64,000 nt of DNA from Spongiibacter tropicus DSM 19543. GTDB lineage: Bacteria > Pseudomonadota > Gammaproteobacteria > Pseudomonadales > Spongiibacteraceae. The position numbers and the translations under genes were made by a program. The stretch is from positions 62,001-126,000 of the forward strand of contig NZ_ATUS01000001.1 in NCBI RefSeq assembly GCF_000420325.1, read 5' to 3'. The notes beneath the pieces are model-generated. The model saw only the letters and a list, made by a program, of their open reading frames with translations. It searched no databases and was not told the DNA's origin. This document shows positions 34,739 to 45,074 of the stretch, one piece after another. Position 1 is the stretch's first letter, and every line of letters starts with the position of its first letter.

Positions 34739-35608
34739 ATGAAATTTGTTCTATCTTCTTCGTTTTGTCCGCTTCACGAATTGCGCGAGCTGGCCGTAGC
34801 CGCGGATCAGAGCGGCTGGGAAGCGATGTCGTTCTCAGACCACGTCGTCAATCCCGAAACACTCAGCCACGATTACCCCTATACCGACGACGGCTCGCGC
34901 CGCTGGGCACCGTTCACCGACTGGCCTGACCCTTGGGTCATGACTGGTGCACTCGCCGCCGTGACCGAGCGCTTGAAGTTCACCAACAACATCTTTGTAT
35001 TGCCGATGCGCAACCCGTTTCTCGTTGCCAAAGCCATCAGCACCGCCGCGATTGTCTCCAATAACCGGGTGATTCCGGCTATCGGCGTGGGTTGGTCTAA
35101 AGATGAGTTCGGGCTTCTTCAGCAGGATTTTCACACGCGCGGCAAACGCACTGACGAAATTCTGGAGATTCTGCCGCTGCTGTGGACCGGTAAAATGGTG
35201 AGCTATCGCGGTGAGTTTTATCAGTTTGACCCACTGGAGATGAATCCTGCGCCCAGCGAAATTCCGCCAATCTGGGTCGGCGGTATCAGCAAGGCGGCGA
35301 TGCGCCGCGCTGCACGCTGTGATGGCTGGGTCAGCGACCTTCAGACCAGCGCCGAGATCATTGAATGTCTGGAGTTCATCAAACAGTGCCGACGGGAACT
35401 GGGACTTGAGAACACGCCATTCTCGGTGATGGCAACGCCCTCCGACGCTTTTACGCCGGATGGCTACCGGCACCTTGAGGATCACGGCGTGACGCATATC
35501 CTCACCCAGCCCTGGCCTTTCTACCATGGCAATACCGACGACCCGGCGAAAAAGCGGGACGGCGTGCTGCGCTATGCTGAGGATATTATCCAGCAGATGG
35601 ACGACTGA
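34739..35608 (+). CDS. Luciferase-like flavin/F420-type oxidoreductase
   Basis: A 289-residue TIM-barrel protein of the bacterial luciferase-like superfamily. Family text: MKFVLSSSFCPLHELRELAV, ADQSGWEAMSFSDHV, TERLKFTNNIFVLPMRNPFL, AKAISTAAIVSNNRVIPAIG and VGWSKDEFGLLQQDF, followed by IPPIWVGGISKAAMRRAARC. Many such proteins use FMN or F420; the cofactor cannot be decided here and F420 is rare in gammaproteobacteria. The gene converges on and overlaps the end of rlmD by 23 bases. Confidence 0.88.
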   Translation: MKFVLSSSFCPLHELRELAVAADQSGWEAMSFSDHVVNPETLSHDYPYTDDGSRRWAPFTDWPDPWVMTGALAAVTERLKFTNNIFVLPMRNPFLVAKAISTAAIVSNNRVIPAIGVGWSKDEFGLLQQDFHTRGKRTDEILEILPLLWTGKMVSYRGEFYQFDPLEMNPAPSEIPPIWVGGISKAAMRRAARCDGWVSDLQTSAEIIECLEFIKQCRRELGLENTPFSVMATPSDAFTPDGYRHLEDHGVTHILTQPWPFYHGNTDDPAKKRDGVLRYAEDIIQQMDD

Positions 35609-36896
35609 GCCAGACCATAGACTCCAGGTGGTGGGTATGAGGGAACATATCCACCGCCACCGCCTCACGAATGTGAAACCCGCCCTCACATAGGATGCTG
35701 AGGTCTCTGGCCAGACTGGCTGGATCACAAGACACATAAACCAGCGATTGCAGCTCTTTCGACGTGGCCAGTGCTTCACACAGGGCTTTGGCACCGGCGC
35801 GCGGCGGATCAAGCAAGACCTTGGCGGCACCGCGCAGCACAATATTCTCACTGTCAAACAAATCAGCCCTGGCAAACTCAATGCTAAGCCCCAGTGCGTC
35901 CGCCCTTGCCGAGGCTCGCTCGAGCATCGCGTCCCCCATATCCAGCCCCAGCACATGGGCCCCGCTGTGGGCCAATGCGAAGCTGAAATTCCCCAAACCA
36001 CAGAAATAATCCACAATCTGCTCGCCAGCGCGTGGAGCCAACCAGGTAATCGCCTGCTCAATCATTTCGGTGTTCAGGGGGCGGTTGGCCTGCGTGAAGT
36101 CCCCCGGTACAAAACTGACACCCAGCTCGCCACCGTAACGCAGCGCTGGAAAGCCGCCGCTCCAGCGCGTTTGATTACTGGAGACACTATGAAGCTCTAA
36201 CGGCTGCAAGGCGACTTTGAGCGCCTCACACCAGTCAGTGTCCACCTCATGCGGAAGCGTCAGGGCCAGTCCAACACGCCCGTCGTCATCGCAGGCGAAA
36301 TGCAATTCCGCCGTTTTCAGGTTTTTAAGCGTACTCAAAAGTAATGGACGCGCTGCCATCACCGCAGGCTCCAGCACAGATTCCAGTACAGGACAGGCCT
36401 CAACATCCACCAGGTGATGGCTGGCCGCAGCCCGAAAACCCAAGTGACCGGCGCGGTAGGAAAGCCTTGCCCGGTGGCGGTAGCCCACGGCCTCAGCCGC
36501 CAGCAGCGTAACCTCAACATTCGCACGCTGCGCATCCATCACGGCTTGCAGGCGATCGCGTTTGTAGCTCCGCTGAGCCGCGAGCTCCAGATGCTGTAAC
36601 TGGCAGCCACCACAATCACCAGCGTGAGCACAGGCCACCGGCCGACGGCTGGGTGATGCATCGAGAATCTCCACCGCCAGTGCCTCATCGAAGCGTTTCT
36701 GTTGACGCAGCAAGCGCACATTGATGCGCTCTCCCGGCAGCGCGTTCGCCACAAATACGACTTTTCCCCCGTGATACGCTACGCCTCGGCCATCATCCGC
36801 CAGACGTTCAATGGATAATGTCTCGATCTTCTGCGGCGGCGTCCGGGGTTTGGCACGTCGCTTGTCCGGCTTTCCAGGCTTGAATATTTTCGCCAT
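35586..36896 (-). CDS. rlmD: 23S rRNA uracil-C5-methyltransferase RlmD
   Basis: A 436-residue TRAM plus methyltransferase protein that makes m5U1939 in 23S rRNA. ATG 36896 gives MAKIFKPGKPDKRRAKPRTP, a basic tail, then a TRAM domain. An iron-sulfur cysteine set is visible in VACAHAGDCGGCQLQHLELA. The catalytic domain shows QIVDYFCGLGNFSFALAHSG (SAM), LLDPPRAGAKALCE and the nucleophile region VYVSCDPASLARD. The start overlaps the stop of the small upstream periplasmic gene (TGATG). Confidence 0.93.
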   Translation of the reverse strand: MAKIFKPGKPDKRRAKPRTPPQKIETLSIERLADDGRGVAYHGGKVVFVANALPGERINVRLLRQQKRFDEALAVEILDASPSRRPVACAHAGDCGGCQLQHLELAAQRSYKRDRLQAVMDAQRANVEVTLLAAEAVGYRHRARLSYRAGHLGFRAAASHHLVDVEACPVLESVLEPAVMAARPLLLSTLKNLKTAELHFACDDDGRVGLALTLPHEVDTDWCEALKVALQPLELHSVSSNQTRWSGGFPALRYGGELGVSFVPGDFTQANRPLNTEMIEQAITWLAPRAGEQIVDYFCGLGNFSFALAHSGAHVLGLDMGDAMLERASARADALGLSIEFARADLFDSENIVLRGAAKVLLDPPRAGAKALCEALATSKELQSLVYVSCDPASLARDLSILCEGGFHIREAVAVDMFPHTHHLESMVWLSRPSAG

Positions 36897-37162
36897 CAAC
36901 GCAGTCCTGTCGCCGGGATAAACTGCCGGTAAGCCTGCAAGCACTGCTGCTGACGTTCGCGTAGCTGCCGCTGCTCAGCTTCGGACTCCGCCCTCACCTC
37001 AGCCAGGGAGTCACAGGGCATATCACTGATGGCATTGTGCGGCTGTTCTCTCACCACCGGAGACAGACGCACTACTGAGCCGACGTCGGCATCGTCGGGC
37101 TCAGCCGCCCAAAGGCCGACAGCGGATAACAGGCCAATGGCCAATAGGGTTGTTCGCTTCAT
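36896..37162 (-). CDS. Small periplasmic protein, unknown function
   Basis: An 88-residue product with a signal peptide (MKRTTLLAIGLLSAVGLWAA) and a short soluble part rich in Glu, Gln and Arg (SLAEVRAESEAEQRQLRERQ, QQCLQAYRQFIP), probably one long helix. ATG 37162 is preferred over an ATG four codons upstream because the signal peptide starts there. Two cysteines (MPCDS, QQCLQ) could form a disulfide. Overlaps rlmD by the TGATG arrangement, so it is co-translated with it. I do not recognise the family. Confidence 0.7.
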   Translation of the reverse strand: MKRTTLLAIGLLSAVGLWAAEPDDADVGSVVRLSPVVREQPHNAISDMPCDSLAEVRAESEAEQRQLRERQQQCLQAYRQFIPATGLR

Positions 37163-37301
37163 TGTGCGTCTCAATGCCCGGTTCGCTGGAAATCCGCGTA
37201 TTTTAGCGCCAGAGGCGCCGCCTTGATATTTTATTGCGGTCTTTTTCGGTTAGAATATCAGGCTCTATTGCGATTGCAGCGGAACAGAATCCGGAAGTTT
37301 T

Positions 37302-38381
37302 ATGCCAGAAACCGTTATTGAAAACCTAAACGTTGCCGCACAGGAAGTGCTGATTACTCCTGCGCGACTGAAAGCCGCTCTGCCCATGAGTGACAAAGCC
37401 AAAGCTGTCGTGGCTGAAGGTCGTGAAACCGTGCGCAACATCCTCGATGGCAAAGACCACCGTATGTTTATCGTGGTGGGCCCCTGCTCTATCCACGATA
37501 CGGAACTGGCGATGGACTATGCCCAGCGTTTAAAAGCGCTGGCAGACGAGTTGCAAGATACGCTGGTTATCATCATGCGTGTCTATTTTGAAAAGCCCCG
37601 CACGACGGTCGGCTGGAAGGGGCTGATTAACGACCCCTATCTGAATGACACCTTCAAAATCGAAGATGGGCTGCATATCGGCCGCAAGCTGCTGCTCGAC
37701 ATCACCGAGTTGGGGCTGCCTACTTCGACCGAGGCACTGGACCCGATTTCGCCGCAGTATCTGCAGGACTGTATTTCCTGGTCCGCCATCGGCGCCCGCA
37801 CGACGGAGTCTCAAACCCACCGGGAAATGGCCAGCGGTCTCTCCTCCGCAGTTGGCTTTAAAAATGGCACGGACGGCAACCTGGATGTAGCCATGAACGC
37901 GATCGGTTCGGCCGTGAAGCCTCACCGTTTTCTGGGGATTAATGGCGAAGGCCAGGTTGCGGTTATCCACACCCGTGGCAACCGCTATGTACATGTCGTA
38001 CTGCGCGGCGGCAGCACCGGCCCGAATTACGACTCGGTACACATCAAACTTTGTGAGGCTGCGCTCGACAAGGCCGGTTATCCGCAAAACATCATGGTGG
38101 ATTGCAGCCATGCAAACTCCAACAAGCAGCCAGAGCTGCAGCCGCTGGTGATCGAGAATGTGACCAATCAGGTAATTGAAGGCAACGCCTCGATTGTCGG
38201 GCTGATGGTTGAAAGCAATATTCGCCCCGGTAACCAGAAAATTCCGGCAGATCTGTCTGAGCTGGAGTACGGCGTATCAGTAACCGACGGCTGTATCGGC
38301 TGGGAAGAAACGGAAGCGGCCCTGCGCGATATGCGTGACAAGCTTCGGGATGTCCTGCCCAAACGCAAGCGCAATGTCTGA
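37302..38381 (+). CDS. aroG: 3-deoxy-7-phosphoheptulonate synthase (DAHP synthase, AroG/F/H type)
   Basis: First enzyme of the shikimate pathway, condensing PEP and erythrose-4-phosphate. The 359-residue class I product shows FIVVGPCSIHD, MRVYFEKPRTTVGWKGLIND, GARTTESQTHREMASGLSSA, GFKNGTDGNLDVAMNAI and MVDCSHANSNKQ, holding the substrate and metal ligands. Which aromatic amino acid inhibits it cannot be told from sequence alone. It has its own upstream region and ends in a strong bidirectional terminator. Confidence 0.95.
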   Translation: MPETVIENLNVAAQEVLITPARLKAALPMSDKAKAVVAEGRETVRNILDGKDHRMFIVVGPCSIHDTELAMDYAQRLKALADELQDTLVIIMRVYFEKPRTTVGWKGLINDPYLNDTFKIEDGLHIGRKLLLDITELGLPTSTEALDPISPQYLQDCISWSAIGARTTESQTHREMASGLSSAVGFKNGTDGNLDVAMNAIGSAVKPHRFLGINGEGQVAVIHTRGNRYVHVVLRGGSTGPNYDSVHIKLCEAALDKAGYPQNIMVDCSHANSNKQPELQPLVIENVTNQVIEGNASIVGLMVESNIRPGNQKIPADLSELEYGVSVTDGCIGWEETEAALRDMRDKLRDVLPKRKRNV

Positions 38382-38400
38382 CATTGCGGTGTGTAATATA

Positions 38401-38427
38401 AAAAGGCGCCTTTTGGCGCCTTTTTTG
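38401..38427 (+). terminator. Intrinsic terminator of aroG (bidirectional)
   Basis: AAGGCGCC-TTTT-GGCGCCTT stem-loop followed by six T; the reverse strand also ends in five T, so it may serve the convergent nuclease gene too. Confidence 0.9.
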
Positions 38428-38495
38428 TTTCTAAGAGATCCAGATGGGAGATCCGCGCGTAAAGCTTTATGCTTCTACACCATCTATGGCTGTTT

Positions 38496-38519
38496 GCCCC
38501 GGTTTACCGGGGCTTTTTT
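38496..38519 (+). terminator. Second intrinsic terminator downstream of aroG
   Basis: GCCCCGG-TTTA-CCGGGGC stem followed by six T, plus-strand only. It lies about 70 bases after the aroG terminator with no gene between them. Confidence 0.85.
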
Positions 38520-38532
38520 ATTCTGGGAGCAT

Positions 38533-39297
38533 TCACTTTAACCCTCCAGCCGCATTCAGCTCACCGGGCAGTTCAAACTCCGCGTACAGCGCACAGTGGT
38601 CCGACAGTGACTCCCAAGGTTCCCCGTGTAGCAACTGGGCGTGGCGTAAGGTCAATCCTCTAAAATATACCCGGTCCAGTGGCAACAGCGGCCTCTTCGA
38701 TGGGAAGCTTTTCACTGGTCGTCCATATTGCTCGCAGAACGCCTCTTTCAGATCGAGGTTTAAAAAGCGCCGGTGCAATCGCTGGTGCCAGTCATTGAAA
38801 TCACCCGCAATGATCAGCGCATCATCCCCGCTGACGCGGTCATTCAACTGCTCATCAAGCCGCTTGAGCTGCCGCCGTCTCTCCCAGGCAAACAATCCCA
38901 TATGAGCGCAGACGAGCTGCACGCCGGGCGCGATTTTAGCGAAAAGCAGCCCCCGCTGAGAGCGGCGCATTACGGAAATATCGACATTGTCGACGGCGAT
39001 AATCGGGTATTTGCTCAGTATGGCATTGCCGTGGTGGCCATGCTGGTACACAGCGTTCCGACCATAGGCATAGTGGCTCCAGACGCTATCCGCGAGATAC
39101 TCAAACTGCCCCGCATCAACCCAATTACTGTGCTTCTGGGCATTCTGACGGTTTTGTCCCACTACCTCCTGAAGAAACACGATATCTGCGTTGACGCGGC
39201 GTATCCCTTCGCGGATTTCCTCTAGCAAAAACCGCCGGTTATCGGCGTTAAACCCTTTGTGAACATTGTAGGAAAGGATACGCAGAGGAACAGACAT
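38533..39297 (-). CDS. Endonuclease/exonuclease/phosphatase-family protein
   Basis: A 254-residue EEP-fold hydrolase (YbhP-like). It shows RILSYNVHKGF (metal-binding Asn), IVFLQEVVGQN (Glu), HGHHGNAILSKYPI, the central LIIAGDFNDWH (catalytic Asp/Asn) and LSDHCALYAEFEL (Asp-His) near the C-terminus. No signal peptide, so it is probably cytoplasmic. Family members include nucleases, phospholipases and phosphatases, and the substrate cannot be decided. Its ATG directly follows the TGA of the upstream ychJ-like gene. Confidence 0.9.
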   Translation of the reverse strand: MSVPLRILSYNVHKGFNADNRRFLLEEIREGIRRVNADIVFLQEVVGQNRQNAQKHSNWVDAGQFEYLADSVWSHYAYGRNAVYQHGHHGNAILSKYPIIAVDNVDISVMRRSQRGLLFAKIAPGVQLVCAHMGLFAWERRRQLKRLDEQLNDRVSGDDALIIAGDFNDWHQRLHRRFLNLDLKEAFCEQYGRPVKSFPSKRPLLPLDRVYFRGLTLRHAQLLHGEPWESLSDHCALYAEFELPGELNAAGGLK

Positions 39298-39759
39298 TCA
39301 ACACTCCGGATGGCATTTCTTCTGTTTACGGCCACTGCCACAGCAGCAGGGATCGTTGCGGGACAATTTGACGGGCGGCAAAAAGCGGCCATCAACATAG
39401 CGCCACACCCCATCGACACGCTTGAAACGGGAACGCTCCCGGAGTTGCTGGATTTTTCCCCCATCAAGGAAAAATGCCACAAACTCGACGTCTGCATCGC
39501 CGTCGCTGTTCTCACGATGATCGAGAACGCGCAGCCCCAACCACTCAGTCTCCAGCGCCTCGCCCGGCTTTGGCGCCGCGCTGAGCGTCTTGGGATGCCA
39601 TGACTCGCGCAGATACGCGATATCTCTGAGTACATAAGCACTGTAACGCGAGCGCATTACCTGCTCTGCGGTGGCCTCGCGGGACGGCTGCTGATGCAAC
39701 AGGCGGCAGCAATCGGCATAGAGCTCACCGCTGCCGCAGGGACAATCCGCATTGAGCAT
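39298..39759 (-). CDS. ychJ: YchJ-like SEC-C zinc-motif protein
   Basis: A 153-residue protein of the UPF0225/YchJ family with SEC-C motifs at both ends: CPCGSGELYADCCRLLH (N-terminal) and DPCCCGSGRKQKKCHPE (C-terminal). The centre has the conserved MRSRYSAYVLRDIAYLRESW and an NTF2-like YchJ domain. SEC-C motifs bind zinc and mediate contacts with SecB or ribosomes in other proteins; the function of YchJ is unknown. Start overlaps the upstream thioesterase stop by one base. Confidence 0.93.
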   Translation of the reverse strand: MLNADCPCGSGELYADCCRLLHQQPSREATAEQVMRSRYSAYVLRDIAYLRESWHPKTLSAAPKPGEALETEWLGLRVLDHRENSDGDADVEFVAFFLDGGKIQQLRERSRFKRVDGVWRYVDGRFLPPVKLSRNDPCCCGSGRKQKKCHPEC

Positions 39760-40172
39760 CAGCGCGCGGGCGGAGGTGGAATCTTTGAGGAGTCGGTGGG
39801 CTGCCAGCTTTCCGGCAAAGCAATCGCCGCCCGGGTCTTTCTGTCAAAGCCCACAATGATCGTACTGCATGTCGTGGCACACTCGCCATTGGCGTAGATA
39901 TGATGCTCTATCGTCATGCTCTTGTTGCCAACCCGGCTGCACCAGCTATCGACGACCACTTCATGGTCAAAGCGAATTTCATGCAACATATCCATTTTCA
40001 CACTGGCAACCACGTTGTGAGGTGCCGGCGAGAGCTTTTCCACCTCAGTGAAAAAATCGATACGTGCCAAGTCAAAGTACTGCGCGTAGACACTGTTAGA
40101 AACGTGCCCAAGGAAATCGAGGTCAGAAAAGCGCACCTGAATCCGGGTGCGCGTGTAGGGAAGCTGAATCAT
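39759..40172 (-). CDS. Hot-dog-fold acyl-CoA thioesterase (YbgC/FadM-like)
   Basis: A 137-residue 4HBT-type protein. The opening TRIQVRFSDLDFLGHVSNSV carries the catalytic Asp of the YbgC/4-hydroxybenzoyl-CoA thioesterase group, followed by QYFDLARIDFF and HEIRFDHEVVVDSW. The last 20 residues are Pro/Arg-rich and unconserved. The gene lies upstream of ychJ on the same strand, overlapping by one base, in a run starting near nfuA. The acyl substrate is unknown. Confidence 0.88.
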   Translation of the reverse strand: MIQLPYTRTRIQVRFSDLDFLGHVSNSVYAQYFDLARIDFFTEVEKLSPAPHNVVASVKMDMLHEIRFDHEVVVDSWCSRVGNKSMTIEHHIYANGECATTCSTIIVGFDRKTRAAIALPESWQPTDSSKIPPPPAR

Positions 40173-40221
40173 GGGGTAAATCCTTCTTCAACGCGGCGCG
40201 ATGCCGCGAGAAACTGCAGGC

Positions 40222-40824
40222 TTACTTGAAATACGCGTTATCAGTATTGCTGTGGTCAGTCGTGTCGCGCACACCTGCCAGCTCCGGGATGTTCTCCAGC
40301 AGTGTTTTCTCGACCCCTTCTTTGAGGGTCACGTCAACCATACCGCAACCCTGGCAACCACCGCCGAATTTCAAGACGGCGTAATTATCAGCGGTGATTT
40401 CCAGCAGCGAGACTTCGCCACCGTGGGCGGCCAGCGAAGGGTTCACCTCGTTGTAGAGCACATAGTTCACGCGGTCTTCCATTGGACTGTTGGCGTCAAC
40501 ACGGGGCAGCCGGGCATTCGGTGCTTTGATGGTCAATTGACCACCCATACGGTCTTTCGCGTAATCAATCAGTGCTTCGTCGAGGAACGGGGCGCTGCGC
40601 AGCTCGAAGTAGGCTTCAAAACCCTCATAGGGCACCACCACGTCGTCCTCTTTGGCATCGCCGTCCCGACAATAGGCAATACAGGTCTCAGCCTTGGGAG
40701 TGCCTGGCTGGGTGATAAATACACGAACGCCGACGACATCGTCCTGTTTGGAAAGCAACTCAGCAAGATAGCCTTGGGCAGACTCAGTAATCGTTAAGTT
40801 AACCTTGGCTTGCTCTGTTGTCAT
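40222..40824 (-). CDS. nfuA: Fe-S cluster carrier protein NfuA
   Basis: A 200-residue protein that delivers [4Fe-4S] clusters to targets. ATG 40824 is chosen because AGGTGA precedes it, removing a spurious 38-residue extension. The N-terminal A-type-like domain ([20 protein letters not shown] ...) has lost the usual cysteines except ETCIAYC, and the C-terminal Nfu domain keeps the CxxC in [20 protein letters not shown]. It is divergent from metH with about 155 bases between starts, and MetH neighbours need no cluster, so the pairing may be chance. Confidence 0.95.
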   Translation of the reverse strand: MTTEQAKVNLTITESAQGYLAELLSKQDDVVGVRVFITQPGTPKAETCIAYCRDGDAKEDDVVVPYEGFEAYFELRSAPFLDEALIDYAKDRMGGQLTIKAPNARLPRVDANSPMEDRVNYVLYNEVNPSLAAHGGEVSLLEITADNYAVLKFGGGCQGCGMVDVTLKEGVEKTLLENIPELAGVRDTTDHSNTDNAYFK

Positions 40825-40980
40825 GTTCACCTCATTCTGACACTGCGCACTGACGGGAAAACTCACACGATGAATTTCTATGCGCAGCAGAGTATCTGAT
40901 AGAATTCCGCAGTTTAACACGAAGCCCCTATCGGCCACAGCCTCGGGGCGTTAACACGCTATTTACGCATCAGGATATTC

Positions 40981-43900
40981 ATGAAGCCTTCAACCCCTCG
41001 CCCCGACGCCCTAAAGGCCGCCTTAAAAGACCGCATCTTGGTAATAGATGGGGCCATGGGGAGCATGATTCAAGAATACAAACTGGAGGAAGCCGCCTAC
41101 CGCGGCGAGCGCTTTGCCGACTACCACCTCGATCTGCGCGGCAATAACGACCTGCTCACCCTCACCCGCCCCGATTTGATCCGCGACATTCATCAGGCGT
41201 TTCTGGATGTCGGTGCCGATATCATCGAGACCAACACTTTCAATTCCACCGCCGTGGCGCAGGACGATTACCAACTGGGCGAGATTGCCGAAGAGTTGAA
41301 CCTGGCCGGCGCTCGCCTCGCTCGCGAGATCGCGGATGCAGAAACTGCAAAGAATCCCGCCAAGCCGCGTTTTGTGGCGGGGGTGATCGGCCCCACCCCG
41401 CGGACGGCATCCATCTCGCCGGACGTAAACGATCCGGGCGCCAGAAACATCACCTTCGACAAGCTGGTTGAGGATTACTATGCCGCCGTGCGCGGACTGG
41501 TGAACGGTGGCGTAGACCTGCTGCTGATTGAAACCATTTTCGACAGCCTGAATGCCAAAGCCGCCGTCTACGCGGTTCTGCAGTATTTCGAAGATCAGAG
41601 CATTGAACTGCCCATCATGATTTCGGTGACCTTTCCGGACACCAGCGGGCGTACCTTGTCCGGTCAGACGCCCAGTGCCTTCTGGAACAGTATTTCCCAT
41701 GCCAAGCCGCTGATTGTTGGCACCAACTGTGGTCGTCGATTCAGTGAGATACGACCGTTTGTTGAAGAACTTTCTGAAACTGCGGAATGCTATTTCAGCG
41801 GCCATTTCAATGCGGGCCTGCCCAATGAGTTCGGCGAGTACGATGAAACCCCCGCCGACATGCATGACGAGCTTCGCGATTTCGCTCAGCGGGGCTTTCT
41901 GAATCTGGTCGGCGGTTGCTGTGGCACCACACCGGGACATATCGAAGCGATCGCTAAAGCCGTCGAAGGCATCGCACCGCGCCCCTTGCCTGAACTCCCT
42001 GTCGCCTGCCGCCTGTCGGGGCTTGAGCCTTTCAATATCAGCGCCGACAGCCTGTTCGTCAATGTCGGCGAGCGCTGTAATGTCACCGGCTCCGCAATAT
42101 TCAAGCGCCTGATTCTCGAGGGCAATTACGACGAAGCCCTGTCGGTAGCCCGGCAGCAAGTGGAGAATGGTGCCCAGATCATCGACGTGAACATGGACGA
42201 AGGCATGCTGGATGCCAAGGAAGCCATGGTCACCTTCCTTAATCTGATTGCCTCTGAGCCGGATATTTCCCGTGTGCCGATCATGGTCGACTCGTCGAAA
42301 TGGGACGTCATTGAAGCCGGACTGAAGTGCATTCAAGGCAAGCCGGTTGTGAACTCGATCTCTCTTAAAGAAGGCGAAGAGGAATTCCGCGAGCGCGCAA
42401 GTCAGTGCATGAAGTTCGGTGCGGCCGTCGTGGTAATGGCTTTTGACGAAACCGGCCAGGCCGACACCTTTGCCCGCAAGGCCGAAATCTGTAAGCGCTC
42501 CTATGACATTCTGGTCAACGAGATCGGCTTTCCGCCCCAGGACATTATTTTCGACCCCAATATCTTCGCCGTTGCCACGGGCATAGAAGAGCACAACAAC
42601 TATGCCGTCGACTTCATCGAGGCCACCGCCTACATCAAGCGTGAACTGCCTCATGCGATGGTGTCCGGAGGGGTCTCCAACGTATCGTTCTCGTTCCGGG
42701 GCAATAACCCCGTCAGAGAGGCCATCCACTCTGTATTCCTCTACCACGCCATTAAAGCTGGCATGGATATGGGTATCGTCAATGCTGGCCAGCTCGCCAT
42801 CTACGACGACCTCCCTGCTGAGTTGCGCGATGCCGTCGAAGACGTGGTACTCAACCGGCGCGATGACGGAACAGAGCGCCTGCTGGATATCGCCGAGAAA
42901 TATCGCGGTGACGGCAAAGGCAGCACTCAGAAAGAAGACCTAAGCTGGCGCGAATGGCCCGTTGCCAAACGTATTGAGCATTCTCTGGTGAAAGGTATTT
43001 CCACCTTTATCGAGGAAGATGCCGAAGCTGCACGCCAGGAGGCAGCCCGCCCCATTGACGTGATCGAAGGGCCGCTGATGGACGGCATGAACGTCGTCGG
43101 CGACCTGTTTGGCGACGGCAAAATGTTCCTGCCTCAGGTGGTGAAATCTGCCCGCGTGATGAAGCAGGCCGTTGCGTACCTGAACCCATATATCGAAGCT
43201 CAGAAAGAAGTCGGTGCCAAGGCCAACGGCAAGGTGCTGATGGCCACGGTGAAAGGCGATGTCCACGACATCGGCAAAAATATTGTTGGCGTTGTGCTCC
43301 AGTGTAATAACTTTGAGGTTATCGACCTGGGCGTTATGGTGCCCTGCGACAAGATCCTGGAGACAGCCAAGGCCGAAGATGTCGACATTATCGGCCTAAG
43401 CGGGCTGATCACCCCGTCATTGGATGAAATGGTGCACGTTGCCAGTGAGATGCAACGGCTGAACTTTCAGGTACCGCTGATGATAGGCGGTGCCACAACA
43501 TCGAAGGCTCACACCGCAGTAAAAATTGAGCCGAAATACCAAAACGACGTTGCCGTTTACGTTCCCGATGCCTCTCGCAGCGTCGCGGTAGCGACACAAC
43601 TTATCAGCCGCGACATGAAAGCCAATTTCGTGGCTGAACGACGCGATGAGTACGAGCGCGTTCGCGCGCGCCGCGAGGGTAATCAGCGTAAAACCCGACT
43701 GCTCGACTACCCGACGGCATGCAGCCGCGGCCTCAATATCAACTGGGCCGATTATCAGCCACCGACGCCAGCCTTCCTTGGTACCCGCGTGTTCACTGAT
43801 TATCCCTTGGAAAAACTGCGTGAAACTATCGACTGGACGCCCTTCTTCATCTCCTGGGGGCTGGCGGGCAAATACCCCAAAATCCTCAACGACGAAAAAG

Positions 43901-44676
43901 TCGGCGAAGCCGCTCAGAACCTGTTTAACGACGCCCAGCAAATGCTCGACAAGCTGATCAACGAAAAGCGGATTCACGCCAATGCCGTTATTGGCTTCTG
44001 GCCCGCGCAGCGTCGTGGCAGCGATGATATTGCCGTCTTCAATGAACAGGGCGAGGAAATCAATATCCTTCACCACCTGCGTCAGCAGGCAGAAAAGGCC
44101 GATAACAAACCACAAATGAGCCTGGCTGATTACATTGCGCCGGAAGGCAGTGGTGTTAAGGATTATATTGGCGGCTTTGCGGTGACCACCGGCATCGGCG
44201 CCGACGAACTCGCCCAAGAGTACGAGGCCGCCAATGACGACTACAGCGCCATTATGGTTAAAGCGCTGGCGGATCGCCTGGCGGAATCCTTCGCGGAGCA
44301 TATGCACCTGCGCGTACGCAAGGAATTCTGGCCTTACGCGACGGATGAATCACTGAGTAACGAGGAATTAATCAAAGAGGCCTATCGCGGTATTCGCCCC
44401 GCTCCGGGCTACCCGGCCTGCCCGGATCACACTGAAAAAAGCACCCTTTTTGAGCTGCTTGATGCCACCAACGCAACGGGAATCAGCCTTACCGAACACC
44501 TGGCCATGTTCCCCGCCGCCGCCGTCAGCGGCTTTTATTATTCGCACCCCGACTCGCGCTACTTTGCGGTGGGACGTGTAGCCAAAGATCAGGTCGCCGA
44601 TCTCGCCAAACGAAAAGGCATGGAAATGGCAACCATGGAACGCTGGCTATCTCCCATTCTGGATTACGATCCCTGA
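40981..44676 (+). CDS. metH: Cobalamin-dependent methionine synthase
   Basis: Transfers a methyl group from methyltetrahydrofolate to homocysteine. All four modules are present in 1231 residues: homocysteine-binding barrel ([20 protein letters not shown]; zinc cysteines in GTNCGRRF and [10 protein letters not shown]), pterin-binding barrel (about 345-630, [18 protein letters not shown]), cobalamin-binding domain with the histidine loop [20 protein letters not shown], and the reactivation domain with [12 protein letters not shown]. No cobalamin riboswitch could be recognised in the short upstream region. Confidence 0.98.
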   Translation: MKPSTPRPDALKAALKDRILVIDGAMGSMIQEYKLEEAAYRGERFADYHLDLRGNNDLLTLTRPDLIRDIHQAFLDVGADIIETNTFNSTAVAQDDYQLGEIAEELNLAGARLAREIADAETAKNPAKPRFVAGVIGPTPRTASISPDVNDPGARNITFDKLVEDYYAAVRGLVNGGVDLLLIETIFDSLNAKAAVYAVLQYFEDQSIELPIMISVTFPDTSGRTLSGQTPSAFWNSISHAKPLIVGTNCGRRFSEIRPFVEELSETAECYFSGHFNAGLPNEFGEYDETPADMHDELRDFAQRGFLNLVGGCCGTTPGHIEAIAKAVEGIAPRPLPELPVACRLSGLEPFNISADSLFVNVGERCNVTGSAIFKRLILEGNYDEALSVARQQVENGAQIIDVNMDEGMLDAKEAMVTFLNLIASEPDISRVPIMVDSSKWDVIEAGLKCIQGKPVVNSISLKEGEEEFRERASQCMKFGAAVVVMAFDETGQADTFARKAEICKRSYDILVNEIGFPPQDIIFDPNIFAVATGIEEHNNYAVDFIEATAYIKRELPHAMVSGGVSNVSFSFRGNNPVREAIHSVFLYHAIKAGMDMGIVNAGQLAIYDDLPAELRDAVEDVVLNRRDDGTERLLDIAEKYRGDGKGSTQKEDLSWREWPVAKRIEHSLVKGISTFIEEDAEAARQEAARPIDVIEGPLMDGMNVVGDLFGDGKMFLPQVVKSARVMKQAVAYLNPYIEAQKEVGAKANGKVLMATVKGDVHDIGKNIVGVVLQCNNFEVIDLGVMVPCDKILETAKAEDVDIIGLSGLITPSLDEMVHVASEMQRLNFQVPLMIGGATTSKAHTAVKIEPKYQNDVAVYVPDASRSVAVATQLISRDMKANFVAERRDEYERVRARREGNQRKTRLLDYPTACSRGLNINWADYQPPTPAFLGTRVFTDYPLEKLRETIDWTPFFISWGLAGKYPKILNDEKVGEAAQNLFNDAQQMLDKLINEKRIHANAVIGFWPAQRRGSDDIAVFNEQGEEINILHHLRQQAEKADNKPQMSLADYIAPEGSGVKDYIGGFAVTTGIGADELAQEYEAANDDYSAIMVKALADRLAESFAEHMHLRVRKEFWPYATDESLSNEELIKEAYRGIRPAPGYPACPDHTEKSTLFELLDATNATGISLTEHLAMFPAAAVSGFYYSHPDSRYFAVGRVAKDQVADLAKRKGMEMATMERWLSPILDYDP

Positions 44677-44786
44677 GGCATCGCGGAAAGTCCGCTAAGG
44701 CTATGCGGGAAAAGCACTTAGCCTTGGCGGACTCGGCAAGGCTATTATGTAAACGGTAAGATGGGCTGACTGGTTAAGGACATGAA

Positions 44787-45008
44787 ATGACAGACCCCGA
44801 CAAAAAAGACGAGAAAAAACCCGGCCCGCTGCAGGTTGTTGGCAGTGTAATTTCTGCAGCATTTGGTGTGCAGAGCAGCCGCAACCGTGAGCGCGATTTT
44901 CAGCACGGCCGCTTTCGCAATTACGTGATTGCGGCCGTGGGCTTCGTGATGGTGTTTATCGTGGTCGTCTTCAGTGTGGTGCAGATGGTGCTGAAAAGCG
45001 CTGGCTGA
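44787..45008 (+). CDS. Small DUF2970-type membrane protein
   Basis: A 73-residue protein with a charged N-terminus (MTDPDKKDEKKPGPLQVVGS), GVQSSRNRERDFQHG and one C-terminal transmembrane helix (YVIAAVGFVMVFIVVVFSVV). This layout matches the DUF2970 family, of unknown function. It is preceded by AAGGACATGAA and followed by a strong terminator. Not obviously related to metH in function. Confidence 0.85.
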   Translation: MTDPDKKDEKKPGPLQVVGSVISAAFGVQSSRNRERDFQHGRFRNYVIAAVGFVMVFIVVVFSVVQMVLKSAG

Positions 45009-45026
45009 CCCCATTTCTCGAGCAAT

Positions 45027-45056
45027 AAAAAAGGCTGCCGAGGCAGCCTTTTTTAT
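45027..45056 (+). terminator. Intrinsic terminator (bidirectional)
   Basis: AAGGCTGC-CGAG-GCAGCCTT stem flanked by A and T runs on both sides; ends the DUF2970 gene and also the small minus-strand gene that faces it. Confidence 0.9.
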
Positions 45057-45074
45057 TGCAACCGTCACCGGCTC

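Noticed and set aside
34835-36061. Long minus-strand frame running from rlmD into the luciferase-like gene
   Set aside because: Overlaps both convergent genes and neither frame nor composition supports it.
41023-42747. 574-codon minus-strand frame antisense to metH
   Set aside because: Overlaps fully with the MetH catalytic modules and has no start context or motif.
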